A DNA stretch of 64,000 bases, taken from Mycobacterium paragordonae. GTDB lineage: Bacteria > Actinomycetota > Actinomycetes > Mycobacteriales > Mycobacteriaceae. The position numbers were made by a program, and so were the translations under genes. The notes under the pieces were generated by a model. The model was not told the DNA's origin and ran no database searches. It was given only the letters and a program-made list of their open reading frames with translations. The stretch covers positions 186,001 through 250,000 of the forward strand of contig NZ_CP025546.1 of NCBI RefSeq assembly GCF_003614435.1, given 5' to 3'. Positions 8,956 through 17,419 of this stretch are shown here, one piece after another. Within the stretch, counting starts at the first letter, position 1, and every line of letters starts with the position of its first letter.

Positions 8956-9537
8956 ATGTCGCTCTACTACGTCGACCCGCACCGGATGCACAGCCGTCGC
9001 TACCGTGTGCTCGAAGAATTCGGACGTTCGCGTTCAGGACAGTTCCTGGCGCGCCACATCGTGTTTCGCGTTGACCCGTGGCTCTAACGGCTCAGTGGCG
9101 GGCGCTATCCGCGGGTCCTCGGCGGATGCGTTACCGCGCCGTTGATCAGCACGGGTGCGAAGTCCGGTCGGCCGCGAGTGTGCCAGCTCGCCTACCTACA
9201 CGATGGAACCGATGTGGTCCTGATCGCATCGAACTACGCGAAACCACACCACCCCGGTTGGTACTTCAACTTGAAGGCACACCCCGAATGCCAGCTGGGC
9301 GGCCAGGCATTCATGGCCGCCGAGGTCAGCGATGGCGACGAGTACGCGCGCCTGTACGCGCTGGCAGAGCAGGTCTATGCCGGCTACCGGGACTACCGGG
9401 CGAGAACCGCACAAGTCGGCCGACAAATCCCGATCTTCCGGCTACGGCCCTCGGATCCCGGCAGCGCCAACAACACCGTGTCGCATCCCGCAGTGACATT
9501 CCCACTCGTAGAATGCGTTTCGACCGGCAACCGGTGA
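8956..9537 (+). pseudogene. Deazaflavin (F420)-dependent nitroreductase family, broken by in-frame TAA
   Basis: One continuous frame resembles Ddn-type F420H2-dependent nitroreductases (split-barrel, about 150-190 residues). It starts at ATG 8956, six bases after AGGAGA, and reads MSLYYVDPHRMHSRRYRVLE to VDPWL. It is then cut by TAA at 9085-9087 and resumes in the same frame with RLSGGRYPRVLGG and the family signature LISTGAKSGRPR, ASNYAKPHHPGWYFNLKAHP. The part before the stop is only 43 residues. The part after it retains the F420-binding strands but no proper start apart from a TTG. Most likely a nonsense-mutated gene. The IS lies 70 bases upstream, in its promoter region. Confidence 0.8.
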
Positions 9538-9545
9538 GGAGTCAC

Positions 9546-10280
9546 GTGGATCTGGAGCGCATCACTCACCCGTTGCGGCTGGCGCGGGGATCACACAACG
9601 AGGGTTCGGCCAAAGGCTGTGCCATGAACGTTATTTCGTACATCAACGGCGACGAACAGATCACCGACTTCCCAGCGACCTCGGCGCGTCCGTTGGCCGC
9701 GTTCGTCCAACTGTGCAACGACCAACTCGCGGGGCCCGACGGCTATTTGTCTCCGGAAGACGCCATGCTCGCCCTCGACCTGGGCTGGCTGACGGTCGGT
9801 ACCGCCGAGGTCGACGAGACCGTCATCCGGCCGTGGGTGTCCAAGTTGCTGATCAGCCCGCCCTGGGGTGTGGTGCGATACGCCGATAGCGCTGCGGCCG
9901 AGGCGATCTCGGTGATTGCCGAGCTGCATCGTACGCTCGCCCCCGGCGAGATGCCCGACATCGCCAGCTGGGACCGGGCCGCCCGGGTGGCCCGGGAGAT
10001 CAGCGCCACGATGGCTCCGGGCGCTGAGCGGTACGCCGTCCGGGCCGCGTATCAATCGACGGCTCTCTCCGACGCCGAGGCGTGGGACACGCTGGATGCC
10101 GTGACCGGTAACGCCCTGCGCGCCCACCGGTTGGCGAATCTGGAAAACGGCCCCGGCCGAATCGTCGAGATGACGCGCCACGCGATCCGGTCCTGGCGGC
10201 GTCTGGCCGGCCTCTCGGTAGTCGGCAGTGTCCCCGCATCGGTGACCAAGGCGGTGCAGCGCAAAGGAGCGGCCGCGTAG
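9546..10280 (+). CDS. Conserved actinobacterial protein of unknown function
   Basis: A 244-residue soluble protein. The N-terminus contains a block that I recognise from many mycobacterial and actinophage proteins: HPLRLARGSH, then KGCAMNVISYINGD and ITDFPATSARPLA, followed by an acidic/helical remainder (YLSPEDAMLALDLGWLTVGT). No catalytic motif can be named. GTG 9546 is preferred to ATG 9624 because it is preceded by GAGGAG at a good distance and because the conserved block begins upstream of the ATG. It lies nine bases after the nitroreductase remnant. Confidence 0.7.
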   Translation: MDLERITHPLRLARGSHNEGSAKGCAMNVISYINGDEQITDFPATSARPLAAFVQLCNDQLAGPDGYLSPEDAMLALDLGWLTVGTAEVDETVIRPWVSKLLISPPWGVVRYADSAAAEAISVIAELHRTLAPGEMPDIASWDRAARVAREISATMAPGAERYAVRAAYQSTALSDAEAWDTLDAVTGNALRAHRLANLENGPGRIVEMTRHAIRSWRRLAGLSVVGSVPASVTKAVQRKGAAA

Positions 10281-10323
10281 CAGGCCTACGTTGATCGCTC
10301 ATCGCTGCAACCTGTCGACCCAT

Positions 10324-10339
10324 ATACCGTAGGGGGTAT
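10324..10339. promoter_or_regulatory. CsoR/FrmR-type palindrome upstream of DsbA-like gene
   Basis: ATACCGTAGGGGGTAT: ATACC and GGTAT arms separated by six bases including a G run. This matches the general form of sites bound by CsoR/CstR/RcnR repressors (copper, persulfide or nickel sensors). It ends 32 bases before the ATG of the DsbA-like gene. No such repressor gene is in this window, so the assignment is inference. Confidence 0.45.
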
Positions 10340-10371
10340 GGTATACATTGGGAGTGAAGGGAGTTGACGAG

Positions 10372-10974
10372 ATGACTGACGACCCCACCAGCCCGGCTGT
10401 GACCATCTGGCTCGACCCGGTGTGCCCGTTCTCCTGGAACACCGCCCGCTGGCTGAGGGCCGTTGCGGACAAGACGGGCGTGGTCGTTGAGTGGCGGCTG
10501 ATGAGCCTGGCGGTGCTGAACGAGGGCAAGGAGATGCCGCCCAAGCAGCAGGCGCGGATGCTGGACTCCGAGCGAGTCGGTCGGCTGATGGCCGCCGTCC
10601 GCGACCAACACGGCAACGAGGGCTTTGCGACAGCGTATTTCGCATTCGCCGAGCGCTACCTCGATAGGTCCGAACCGGTCGACGACAGTCTCATCGGTCA
10701 GGTGCTGGACACCGTGAAATCCTGGGACGTGACCAGCGATGTGCTGTCCGACTCCTCGTGGGACCAACTCGTATGGCGCAGTCATCAGGCTGCGCAGGAC
10801 GCGCTCGGCGAAACCGGCGGCAGTCCCATCGTGCGCATCAATGGTCACACCTTCTTCGGGCCGGTACTGACTGCACCACCCGAACCGGAGGCGGTTGAGA
10901 CATTGTTTGATGCGGTGGCAGCATTGGCCGCAGTCCCGCAGTTCGCTCAACTGCAACGACCACGCGGCAGGTAA
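10372..10974 (+). CDS. DsbA-family oxidoreductase, mycothiol-dependent nitroreductase-like
   Basis: A 200-residue thioredoxin-fold protein of the DsbA/Rv2466c type. The active site reads TIWLDPVCPFSWNTARWL: a C-P-F-S motif near residues 18-21, so it has one active-site cysteine where Rv2466c has C-P-W-C. The helical insert follows, and the cis-proline loop is GGSPIVRINGHTFFGPVL. This group uses mycothiol to reduce substrates in the cytosol. The start follows AAGGGAG (10357-10363). A CsoR-like palindrome precedes it, suggesting control by a metal or thiol sensor. A small zinc-ribbon-like gene follows within 20 bases. Confidence 0.75.
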   Translation: MTDDPTSPAVTIWLDPVCPFSWNTARWLRAVADKTGVVVEWRLMSLAVLNEGKEMPPKQQARMLDSERVGRLMAAVRDQHGNEGFATAYFAFAERYLDRSEPVDDSLIGQVLDTVKSWDVTSDVLSDSSWDQLVWRSHQAAQDALGETGGSPIVRINGHTFFGPVLTAPPEPEAVETLFDAVAALAAVPQFAQLQRPRGR

Positions 10975-10990
10975 GTCTCAGGGGGTTCGG

Positions 10991-11158
10991 ATGTGTCATG
11001 CGGTGCGGTGCCGCGTCTGCGGGAAGATCACCTGGTCAGGATGCGGTGCGCATGTGAAAGAAGTTCAGCGCTCCGTGCCCGCTGACCAATGGTGCGGGGG
11101 GCACGAGCCCTCCGACTCCGCCCGGCCGCGTCCAGGCCTATTCGGAAAGAGATGGTGA
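10991..11158 (+). CDS. Small Cys-rich (zinc-ribbon-like) conserved protein
   Basis: A 55-residue protein beginning MCHAVRCRVCGKITWSGCG, with cysteines at 2, 7, 10 and 18, and then WCGGH near residue 35. The arrangement is that of a small metal-binding knuckle; I remember near-identical short proteins across mycobacteria and other actinobacteria, without known function. It sits 16 bases after the DsbA-like gene, suggesting co-transcription and possibly shared thiol or metal regulation. Confidence 0.65.
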   Translation: MCHAVRCRVCGKITWSGCGAHVKEVQRSVPADQWCGGHEPSDSARPRPGLFGKRW

Positions 11159-11180
11159 TCGCGCCCGGAGCAGGTGCGTA

Positions 11181-11849
11181 TTGCTGAGCGTTTCCGGAAC
11201 CGTGCTGACCAAATTGGCAGCGACGGCGTCGGTCGTTGCGCTATCACCGATACCGGTGGTTTTGGTCCTGGTATTGCTCGTCCACAGTGAACGACCCCGT
11301 TCGGCGAGCATCGCGTATCTTTTCGGCCGACTTCTCGCGCTGACCGCCGTGACGTTTGTGTTCCTGCTCCTCCCAGAATTTTTCGAACCCCTGCTCGGCC
11401 CCGCGCCACCATGGGTCGACTGGTCAGTGCTGGCATTCGGTGTTGTGCTGATCGGGCTGGGGTGGTGGATTTGGCTGCGGCGCCACGAAGTCGGCCAGCG
11501 ACCGCGCTGGCAGAGCCAGGTCGGTCGGCTCACCCCGTCGGTGTCTGCCGCGATCGGCATATTGCCTACCATGGCCAACCCCAAAGTGCTCGCGGTTAGC
11601 GCGGCCGCGGGGGTGCAGATCGGCACCCTAGACCTGAGTGCCATCGGAACAGCGGCTGCCGTCGGCTACTACGCCGTCCTGGCGAGCTCCAGCATCGCGG
11701 CGCCCATAGCGGCATATCTCGTGGTCGGAGGACGAATGGACCCGCAGCTTGACCGGATCAGAAAATGGCTGCACCATCGCCAGCGCGCCGTGACGGCATT
11801 GGCGCTGATGTCCTTCGGCGTCGCCGCGCTGGTGTACGAGTTCGCCTGA
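11181..11849 (+). CDS. GAP/Sap-family (LysE superfamily) membrane protein
   Basis: A 222-residue protein with six predicted membrane helices (for example VLVLVLLVHSERP and LLALTAVTFVFLLLPEFF). It contains a central conserved NPKVLAV motif after ILPTMA, typical of the GAP (glycopeptidolipid/sulfolipid addressing) group of LysE-like transporters. Members help move lipids or small molecules across the mycobacterial inner membrane. TTG 11181 gives a good first helix. It is in the same direction as, and 22 bases after, the small Cys-rich gene. The transported substrate is unknown. Confidence 0.7.
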   Translation: MLSVSGTVLTKLAATASVVALSPIPVVLVLVLLVHSERPRSASIAYLFGRLLALTAVTFVFLLLPEFFEPLLGPAPPWVDWSVLAFGVVLIGLGWWIWLRRHEVGQRPRWQSQVGRLTPSVSAAIGILPTMANPKVLAVSAAAGVQIGTLDLSAIGTAAAVGYYAVLASSSIAAPIAAYLVVGGRMDPQLDRIRKWLHHRQRAVTALALMSFGVAALVYEFA

Positions 11850-11853
11850 CCGG

Positions 11854-13065
11854 CTAGCGGATTGCCAACCCGGTCAGCGCCCGCGAGATCACCAGGCGCT
11901 GAATCTCACTGGTGCCCTCGAAGATGGTGAAGATCTTCGCGTCGCGGTGCATGCGCTCGACGGGGTAGTCGCGGGTGTAGCCGTTGCCGCCGAGAATCTG
12001 AATGGCCTCATCGGTGACGTAGACCGCGGTCTCGCTCGCCACCAGCTTGGCCATCGAGCCTTCCGCCGCTTCGAAATTCTGGTTGTTGCGGGCCATCCAG
12101 CCGGCCCGCCACACCAGCAGGCGAGCCGCATCGATACGACTCTTCATGTCGGCCAACTTGAATGCGACGGCCTGGAATTCGCCGATCTTGCGGCCGAATT
12201 GCTCACGCTGGCTGGCATATTCGAGTGCGTACTCGTAGGCCGCGCGGGCCACCCCGACGGCCATCGCGCCGACGGTGGGCCGGGTGCGCTCGAAAGTCTT
12301 CATGGCCGCCTGCCCGCCCGCCGACGAGCCGGATTTCACCCGGGCGATGCGCGCCTCGAACTTCTCCCGGCCGCCGAGAATCGCGTCCTCCGGTAGCCGG
12401 ACATTGTCGAGCACCACCTCGGCGGTGTGTGATGCGCGGATCCCGTGCTTCTTGAATTTCTGGCCCTGCGCCAGGCCTTTGGTGTCCGGGCCGATGACGA
12501 AGCTGGCCTGGCCCCGGGTGCCGAGTTCGGGGTAGACCGACGCCACCACGATGTGCACGTTGGCGATGCCGCCGTTGGTGGCCCAGGTCTTGGTGCCGTT
12601 GAGCACCCACTCACCGGCCGCCTCGTCGTAGCGGGCACGAGTGCGGATGCCTCCGACGTCGGAGCCCGCGTCGGGCTCGGATGAGCAGAACGCGGCCAGC
12701 TTGGGCTCGTTGGCCGTGCCGAACATCTCCGGCAGCCACTGACCGAGCTGTTCGGGAGTTCCGTTGCCCGCCAGCGCCGCTGCCGCCAACCCGGTGCCCA
12801 TGATCGACAGCGCGATGCCCGCGTCGCCCCAGAACATTTCCTCAAATGTGGTGAGCATGCCCAGCCCGGATTCCTCGGCGGCCTGCTGCGCCATGAAATC
12901 AGGGGAGTAGAGGCCTACCTTGGCGGCCTCCTGGATCACCGGCCACGGCGTCTCCTCCCGCTCGTCCCACTCGGCCGCGGCCGGGCGAATGACATCGGCG
13001 GCGAATTTGTGCACCCAATCGCGCACCTCGATCACGTCGTCGCTGAGTTGCATAGAAAAGGTCAT
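11854..13065 (-). CDS. Acyl-CoA dehydrogenase
   Basis: A 403-residue FAD enzyme oxidising acyl-CoA to 2-enoyl-CoA. Typical motifs are seen in order: the substrate/FAD-binding [30 protein letters not shown], the C-terminal [20 protein letters not shown], and [15 protein letters not shown] carrying the catalytic-base Glu position. ATG 13065 follows AGGAGA and overlaps the upstream TetR gene stop as ATGA, so the two genes are translationally coupled and transcribed from the operator beside the TetR start. Confidence 0.9.
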   Translation of the reverse strand: MTFSMQLSDDVIEVRDWVHKFAADVIRPAAAEWDEREETPWPVIQEAAKVGLYSPDFMAQQAAEESGLGMLTTFEEMFWGDAGIALSIMGTGLAAAALAGNGTPEQLGQWLPEMFGTANEPKLAAFCSSEPDAGSDVGGIRTRARYDEAAGEWVLNGTKTWATNGGIANVHIVVASVYPELGTRGQASFVIGPDTKGLAQGQKFKKHGIRASHTAEVVLDNVRLPEDAILGGREKFEARIARVKSGSSAGGQAAMKTFERTRPTVGAMAVGVARAAYEYALEYASQREQFGRKIGEFQAVAFKLADMKSRIDAARLLVWRAGWMARNNQNFEAAEGSMAKLVASETAVYVTDEAIQILGGNGYTRDYPVERMHRDAKIFTIFEGTSEIQRLVISRALTGLAIR

Positions 13066-13694
13066 GGCTTGTCTCCTGGATTTCGGGGTGTGCGGTAATG
13101 GGTGAGGACGCTGACGGTCTGGTTGACCCACGCCTCGAAATAGCGTTCTTCGTCGATGTTCCCGGGCAACCGCCCGGTGAGCGCCTGCAGCGTCGCGGCG
13201 TAGGACAGGGCGCCGATCGCGGTGGCCGCCATGGCATCCGGGTCGGGAATCTGGGTGCGGCCGGAACGATTGGACGCGGCCAGTTCGTCGGCGAACCGTT
13301 GGTAGGCGTTGTCGGTGATGACCTGCCAGGTCTTCTCGTCGAGATCGCCGAGCTCGTCGGGTTCGCGCAGCATGACCTTCAGCAGGTCCTCGCTTTGTTT
13401 GAAGTTGCCCCAGATCAGCTGACCCGCTGTGCGCACCGCGTCCTCGACGCTGGTCGGCTCTTCCGCGTCGTACTGCTCCCGCGCGGCGACGATGAGGTCG
13501 ATCCGGTGCGTCACCGCCGCCTCGAGCAGCTCGCGCTTGGACCCGAAGTGTTTGTACAGCGCTCCGGAACCTGGGGCCAGCCCGGCGGCCCGCTGGATGT
13601 CGGCCACCGACGTCGCCGCGTAACCCTTGGCGGCGAACAGCTTCAGCGCTTCCGCGAGCAGCCGATCGCGTCCGCGACTGGTTTCCGGGGCCAT
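13062..13694 (-). CDS. TetR-family regulator of the acyl-CoA dehydrogenase operon
   Basis: A 210-residue repressor. The N-terminal helix-turn-helix reads [50 protein letters not shown]; the C-terminal domain is helical and ligand-binding. It is the first gene of a two-gene operon (ATGA overlap with the dehydrogenase). ATG 13694 is chosen because a near-perfect palindrome lies immediately upstream, which would be coding if the GTG at 13730 were used. The operator position implies autoregulation together with the dehydrogenase, probably relieved by an acyl-CoA ligand. Confidence 0.85.
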   Translation of the reverse strand: MAPETSRGRDRLLAEALKLFAAKGYAATSVADIQRAAGLAPGSGALYKHFGSKRELLEAAVTHRIDLIVAAREQYDAEEPTSVEDAVRTAGQLIWGNFKQSEDLLKVMLREPDELGDLDEKTWQVITDNAYQRFADELAASNRSGRTQIPDPDAMAATAIGALSYAATLQALTGRLPGNIDEERYFEAWVNQTVSVLTHYRTPRNPGDKP

Positions 13695-13716
13695 GGTGAG
13701 AGAGTACTCACTCACC
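13695..13716. promoter_or_regulatory. Palindromic TetR operator
   Basis: A 22-base palindrome, GGTGAG-A-GAGTACTC-A-CTCACC, perfect except for one mirrored pair. It abuts the start codon of the TetR gene, so it would overlap the 5' end of the transcript. Placement and symmetry fit an autoregulatory operator. Confidence 0.65.
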
Positions 13717-13743
13717 GAGGTAGGCGACAAATCGCCAGGTGCG

Positions 13744-14688
13744 TCAGGTGACGGCGAGGTCGTCGGGAAGTTCCTCGCCGAGGACGGCCTGTGCCAGCAA
13801 CTCGCCGAGGAGTGGCCCGAACTTCATCAGGTTGGCGCCGACGAAGGCCAGGACGCGACCACGCCGGGCGAGGATCCAGCCGTCGCCGCCGTCGTCAAGC
13901 CACGCCGCGCGCGCCGTTACGCAATCCACCCGGCCGACCGGCGTCAACGACGGGAACAGCTGCCGCACGACCGCGGGGTCGGGGTCGTCCTGGCCGAAGG
14001 CCCAGCGGCCCGTGCTGCCGATCGGCAGCCCGTACCCTTCCGGCGCGGACAGGCACGCCGCGCCCGTGGCGGATCCGCCCTCGTAGGTGAAGCGGGTGTG
14101 GGGAAAGAACTCGATACCGAGTGGGCCGAAGAGGTCCTGTGTCTGCACTCCCGCGCAGATCAGCACGCGCTCGGCGTGCAGCACCGTTCCGTCGGCCAGC
14201 GTGGCCGAGCCGTCGTCGGCTACGGCCAGGACCTCGTCGCGCCGTATTTCGACTCGCTCAGCCAAGGCATTCCGTGCGCGCCGGATGCGCAGGCTGCCGC
14301 CGAGCGGATCGAAAATACCTGTCTCCCAGGGGGTCTGCAGGAAGGGGATGCGCGCGGTGATCTGGCGCGGGGCGAGCGGGGTGAACGCGGCCTCCGCTTC
14401 CGCCATGGCTGACGCGACGGTGTCGACGGCACCGGCGGCGATGAATCCTTCCGAACCGAGCAGGCTCGACGCGAATTCGGATTCCCAACGCAGCCAACCG
14501 GATCGGGCGCGCTGAGCAAGGCGGCACAACTGTGGCCGGCGGTGCGCGATGCGAAAGATCCGCGCCAGTCCCGTGGACTGTTCGGCGAACGGCTCACCGC
14601 GCTCGACGACGACGGACGGCACACCGCGGCGCGCCAGTTCGTAGGCGGTCGCGAGTCCGCAGATGCCGGCGCCGACGATGAGGATCAC
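13744..14688 (-). CDS. FAD-dependent oxidoreductase (DAO family)
   Basis: A 314-residue flavoprotein with an N-terminal Rossmann dinucleotide fold (ILIVGAGICGLATAYELARRG, residues 2-22), the substrate-domain motif STGLARIF, and the C-terminal FAD segment RRGRVLAFVGANLMKFGPLLGELLA. The pattern resembles glycine/sarcosine-oxidase-like amine oxidoreductases, but it is short for that group (usually 370-390 residues), so the substrate domain is reduced. GTG 14688 lies two bases after the stop of the Eis-like gene, so both form an operon. Confidence 0.75.
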   Translation of the reverse strand: MILIVGAGICGLATAYELARRGVPSVVVERGEPFAEQSTGLARIFRIAHRRPQLCRLAQRARSGWLRWESEFASSLLGSEGFIAAGAVDTVASAMAEAEAAFTPLAPRQITARIPFLQTPWETGIFDPLGGSLRIRRARNALAERVEIRRDEVLAVADDGSATLADGTVLHAERVLICAGVQTQDLFGPLGIEFFPHTRFTYEGGSATGAACLSAPEGYGLPIGSTGRWAFGQDDPDPAVVRQLFPSLTPVGRVDCVTARAAWLDDGGDGWILARRGRVLAFVGANLMKFGPLLGELLAQAVLGEELPDDLAVT

Positions 14689-14690
14689 GG

Positions 14691-15905
14691 TCAGAAATAG
14701 AAGCCGGCGTACGGGGCGTTGGGTACCGCGAACAGCCGGTCCGCGGCGGCGAGCACGGCGGGATCCTCAGCCCGGGCCAGGCCCGCGACGGCGAGGCCCT
14801 GCCAGGTCCCGCCGCCGAGCAGCACGGCGCCTAGTCCTTCGATGCCGACGTGTAGTTGAGCGGGCCTGTCCGTCGGCGCCGCCCCGTCGCCGGATATCGC
14901 GAAAGTTGTCGAATTGTCCTGCAGCAGTGGATCAATGACGGAAACGGTGACAGCGTCTGCCCCTGCGTAGCTGCGTGCCGCAAGCGCGCGGTGGACGTCG
15001 ATGACGCGCAGCCAGGTCTCGTCGTGCACGGCGGTGACTTTCGCTGCTCGCGGGTCCAGAAGCAGCAGAGGCAGTGGATCGCCAACGGGCAGCATCCAAA
15101 AGGTCACCCGGTCAATGAGATCGAGCCCGAACAGGAAACGGAGCAGACCCAGATATGCCTCGGTGGTGGGCGCGAAGAGGTCTTCGACGACGATGGTGCG
15201 CTGGTCGCTGATGAACCACTTCTCGGTGTCGATCGGACGGTATCGCGCGAATCCGGATTCCGATCCGGGCATCCCGTGCACCGCGACGTATTCCGGGCCG
15301 GGCGATGATTCGCTGCGCAGCCGGCGGGCCTGCCACCACACCGGGGGGCGGTCGATGGTTCCCGGCCGCGCCGGTCGGTGCTCGGAGTAGATGCGGGGCA
15401 GAACATCCCACGCGTCGGCGCCATCGAGCAGCCGCACCGGGCCACCGGTCGCGACTTCCGGGCGCAGCGCGGCACGGGCGGTCTGTACTTCGACGGTTTG
15501 GGTCGAACTCGCCACGCCGTAGCCGTAGCGACCGTAGATGGTCGCTTCTGACGCGCGCAGCGTGGCGACCACCTCACCGCGGGCGGCGAAGTCACGCAGT
15601 TGATGGTGGACCAGGTCGGTGGCCAGGCCGCGGCGGGTGAACGACGGAAGCACCCCGATGTGGGTGACCGCGGCGTGGCTGACGATCGCCCCACCGGGCA
15701 GGGTCAGCCGACTGGTCACCGCGTCCGCGGTGCCGACCAGTTGATCCTCGACGAATGCGCCTATGGTGCGGCCGGGTTCCAGCAGCGTGGTGACCTGCCC
15801 GGGTGCCAGGTTCAGCGGCGGAAACCCCACCATGGCGGTGCGAAAGACGTTCGCCGCAGCCAGGAATTCGTCTTCCGATTCGAGCACCCGGATGTCGGAG
15901 GTCAT
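14691..15905 (-). CDS. GNAT acetyltransferase, Eis-like
   Basis: A 404-residue protein matching the Eis architecture: N-terminal GNAT domain, a second GNAT-like domain and a C-terminal sterol-carrier-like domain. The acetyl-CoA loop reads VLPSFTRRGLATDLV. ATIYGRYGYG supplies the tyrosine corresponding to catalytic Tyr126 of M. tuberculosis Eis. The protein ends ...YAGFYF: a C-terminal phenylalanine, as in Eis, where the Phe402 carboxylate takes part in catalysis. Eis proteins acetylate amines on aminoglycosides or host/cell peptides. The true substrate here is unknown. It is the first gene of a pair with the flavoprotein. Confidence 0.82.
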   Translation of the reverse strand: MTSDIRVLESEDEFLAAANVFRTAMVGFPPLNLAPGQVTTLLEPGRTIGAFVEDQLVGTADAVTSRLTLPGGAIVSHAAVTHIGVLPSFTRRGLATDLVHHQLRDFAARGEVVATLRASEATIYGRYGYGVASSTQTVEVQTARAALRPEVATGGPVRLLDGADAWDVLPRIYSEHRPARPGTIDRPPVWWQARRLRSESSPGPEYVAVHGMPGSESGFARYRPIDTEKWFISDQRTIVVEDLFAPTTEAYLGLLRFLFGLDLIDRVTFWMLPVGDPLPLLLLDPRAAKVTAVHDETWLRVIDVHRALAARSYAGADAVTVSVIDPLLQDNSTTFAISGDGAAPTDRPAQLHVGIEGLGAVLLGGGTWQGLAVAGLARAEDPAVLAAADRLFAVPNAPYAGFYF

Positions 15906-15928
15906 CCCGCTATCATGCCGCCTCGGCG

Positions 15929-17419
15929 TCAAGTTGAGTCTGCGGTGGCGGCGCCGCCCACTTGCAATTCTCCGCCCGCAGCGCGGAGTGAACCCGTCCA
16001 GCGGGCCAGCACGGCCTGCCACGCGGTCCGGTCGGCCGCGGACCCCGCCCAGGCGATGTAGCCGTCGGGCCGCACGAGTACCGCCGGGCCACTGTCGGCC
16101 CGCTGAGCCTGGGCCAACTCGCCAGTGTCGATGAGCGCGGCTGAACGCTCGCGGATCAACACGAAACCGGGCGAACCCAGGAGCTCGGTCACGCTGCCCC
16201 GCGTTAGTAGGATCTGCGTCGCGCGGGTGCCCACCAGCGGGCTCTCGCCGTGGCGGTGGCGATACCGCAGCGTGGTCCCCGCGAAGCTGCCGGCCACCGC
16301 GTCGCGCAGCCGTGGGACACGAAGCAGCCTCGGCGCCAGGAAGTTTCGCAGCGCGCGCGCCGGGCGCGGATGCAGCGTCACGCCGCGGGCCAGCAGGCCG
16401 GACTGAAACAGCACCCGCTTCGCAATGGGATGGCGCTCGTCGTGATAGGTGTCCAGCACGGCGTCGTCGGCGCCGCCCAGCACGGCGTCGATCTTCCAGG
16501 CCAGGTTCACCGCGTCCTGAATGCCGGTGTTCATCCCCTGCCCGCCCATCGGTGAGTGCACGTGGGCGGCATCACCGGCGAGGAACACCCGACCGTGCCG
16601 GTAGCGTCCGACTTGCCTTTCATCACAATGGAACCGGGACTTCCACGCCACTTCGAGCACCCCGAGATCGACATTCATCGCGTGAGCCAGAATGCTGACG
16701 ATCTCGTCGTCGGTCACCGACTCGGTGTCAGGCACCTGGTGGTTACGATCCCACACCATGGCGCGGTACCACGAGCCCTCGGCATCGCGGCGACTGTAAG
16801 GAGCCAGGAACGCGAACGTGTTTCGCGTGCTGCCCACCCTCAATCCCTCATCCGCGGGTGCACGCGAGAGCTTGACGTCGGCCAGCACGATGGACGACAA
16901 AATCGTCTTGCCGGGGAAGTCGGCACCCACCAGCGTGCGGACGGTGCTGTGCGCGCCGTCGGCGCCGACCACATACCGTGCCCGCCAACGCTCGTTGCCG
17001 TCGGTGGTCACGGTCACCCCGTCGGCATCCTGATCGAGCCCGGTGACCTCGACGCCGCGCCGGATGTCGGCGCCCTGTGACACCGCGTAACTGCGCACGG
17101 CCGCATCGACTTTGGTCTGTGGTGTGACCATCACGAACCGGTACGGCGACTCGAGGTGGGTGAGGTCGATTCGCGCGCCGCCGAAAATGGTGACGCCCGG
17201 CGCCCGGTACGCGTCGGCGAGCAGGCCTCCGGCCAGTCCCCGGGCGTCCAGGATCTCGAGCGTGCGGGCCATGGTGGCGAACGCCCGGCTGGCCGGGTTG
17301 ACCGACGGCCAGCGTTCCAGCACAGTCACCGAGCGCCCGGCCCGGGCCAGGTCGCCCGCGGCGGTCAGTCCGGTCGGACCGGCGCCGACGACTACGACGT
17401 CAACCTCATGCGTGGTCAT
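15929..17419 (-). CDS. FAD-dependent aromatic monooxygenase (PheA/TfdB type)
   Basis: A 496-residue flavoprotein hydroxylase. Motifs: VVVVGAGPTGLTAAGDLARAG (FAD ADP-binding, residues 7-27), YVVGADGAHSTVR (DG motif) and RVFLAGDAAHVHSPMGGQGMNTGIQDAVNLAWKI (GD motif), followed by the thioredoxin-like C-terminal domain. Such enzymes hydroxylate phenols or polyketides with NAD(P)H and O2. The ATG overlaps the stop of the small upstream gene as ATGA. A divergent TetR gene with palindromes between suggests repression lifted by the substrate. Confidence 0.85.
   Translation of the reverse strand: MTTHEVDVVVVGAGPTGLTAAGDLARAGRSVTVLERWPSVNPASRAFATMARTLEILDARGLAGGLLADAYRAPGVTIFGGARIDLTHLESPYRFVMVTPQTKVDAAVRSYAVSQGADIRRGVEVTGLDQDADGVTVTTDGNERWRARYVVGADGAHSTVRTLVGADFPGKTILSSIVLADVKLSRAPADEGLRVGSTRNTFAFLAPYSRRDAEGSWYRAMVWDRNHQVPDTESVTDDEIVSILAHAMNVDLGVLEVAWKSRFHCDERQVGRYRHGRVFLAGDAAHVHSPMGGQGMNTGIQDAVNLAWKIDAVLGGADDAVLDTYHDERHPIAKRVLFQSGLLARGVTLHPRPARALRNFLAPRLLRVPRLRDAVAGSFAGTTLRYRHRHGESPLVGTRATQILLTRGSVTELLGSPGFVLIRERSAALIDTGELAQAQRADSGPAVLVRPDGYIAWAGSAADRTAWQAVLARWTGSLRAAGGELQVGGAATADST

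Noticed and set aside
9085..9087. Possible recoding at the TAA in the nitroreductase frame
   Set aside because: UAA is not used for selenocysteine and no recoding structure is visible; a nonsense mutation is simpler.
9078..9545. N-terminal extension of the conserved KGCAMN protein
   Set aside because: This stretch is the nitroreductase gene read in another frame; a good ribosome site and the conserved block place the start at 9546.
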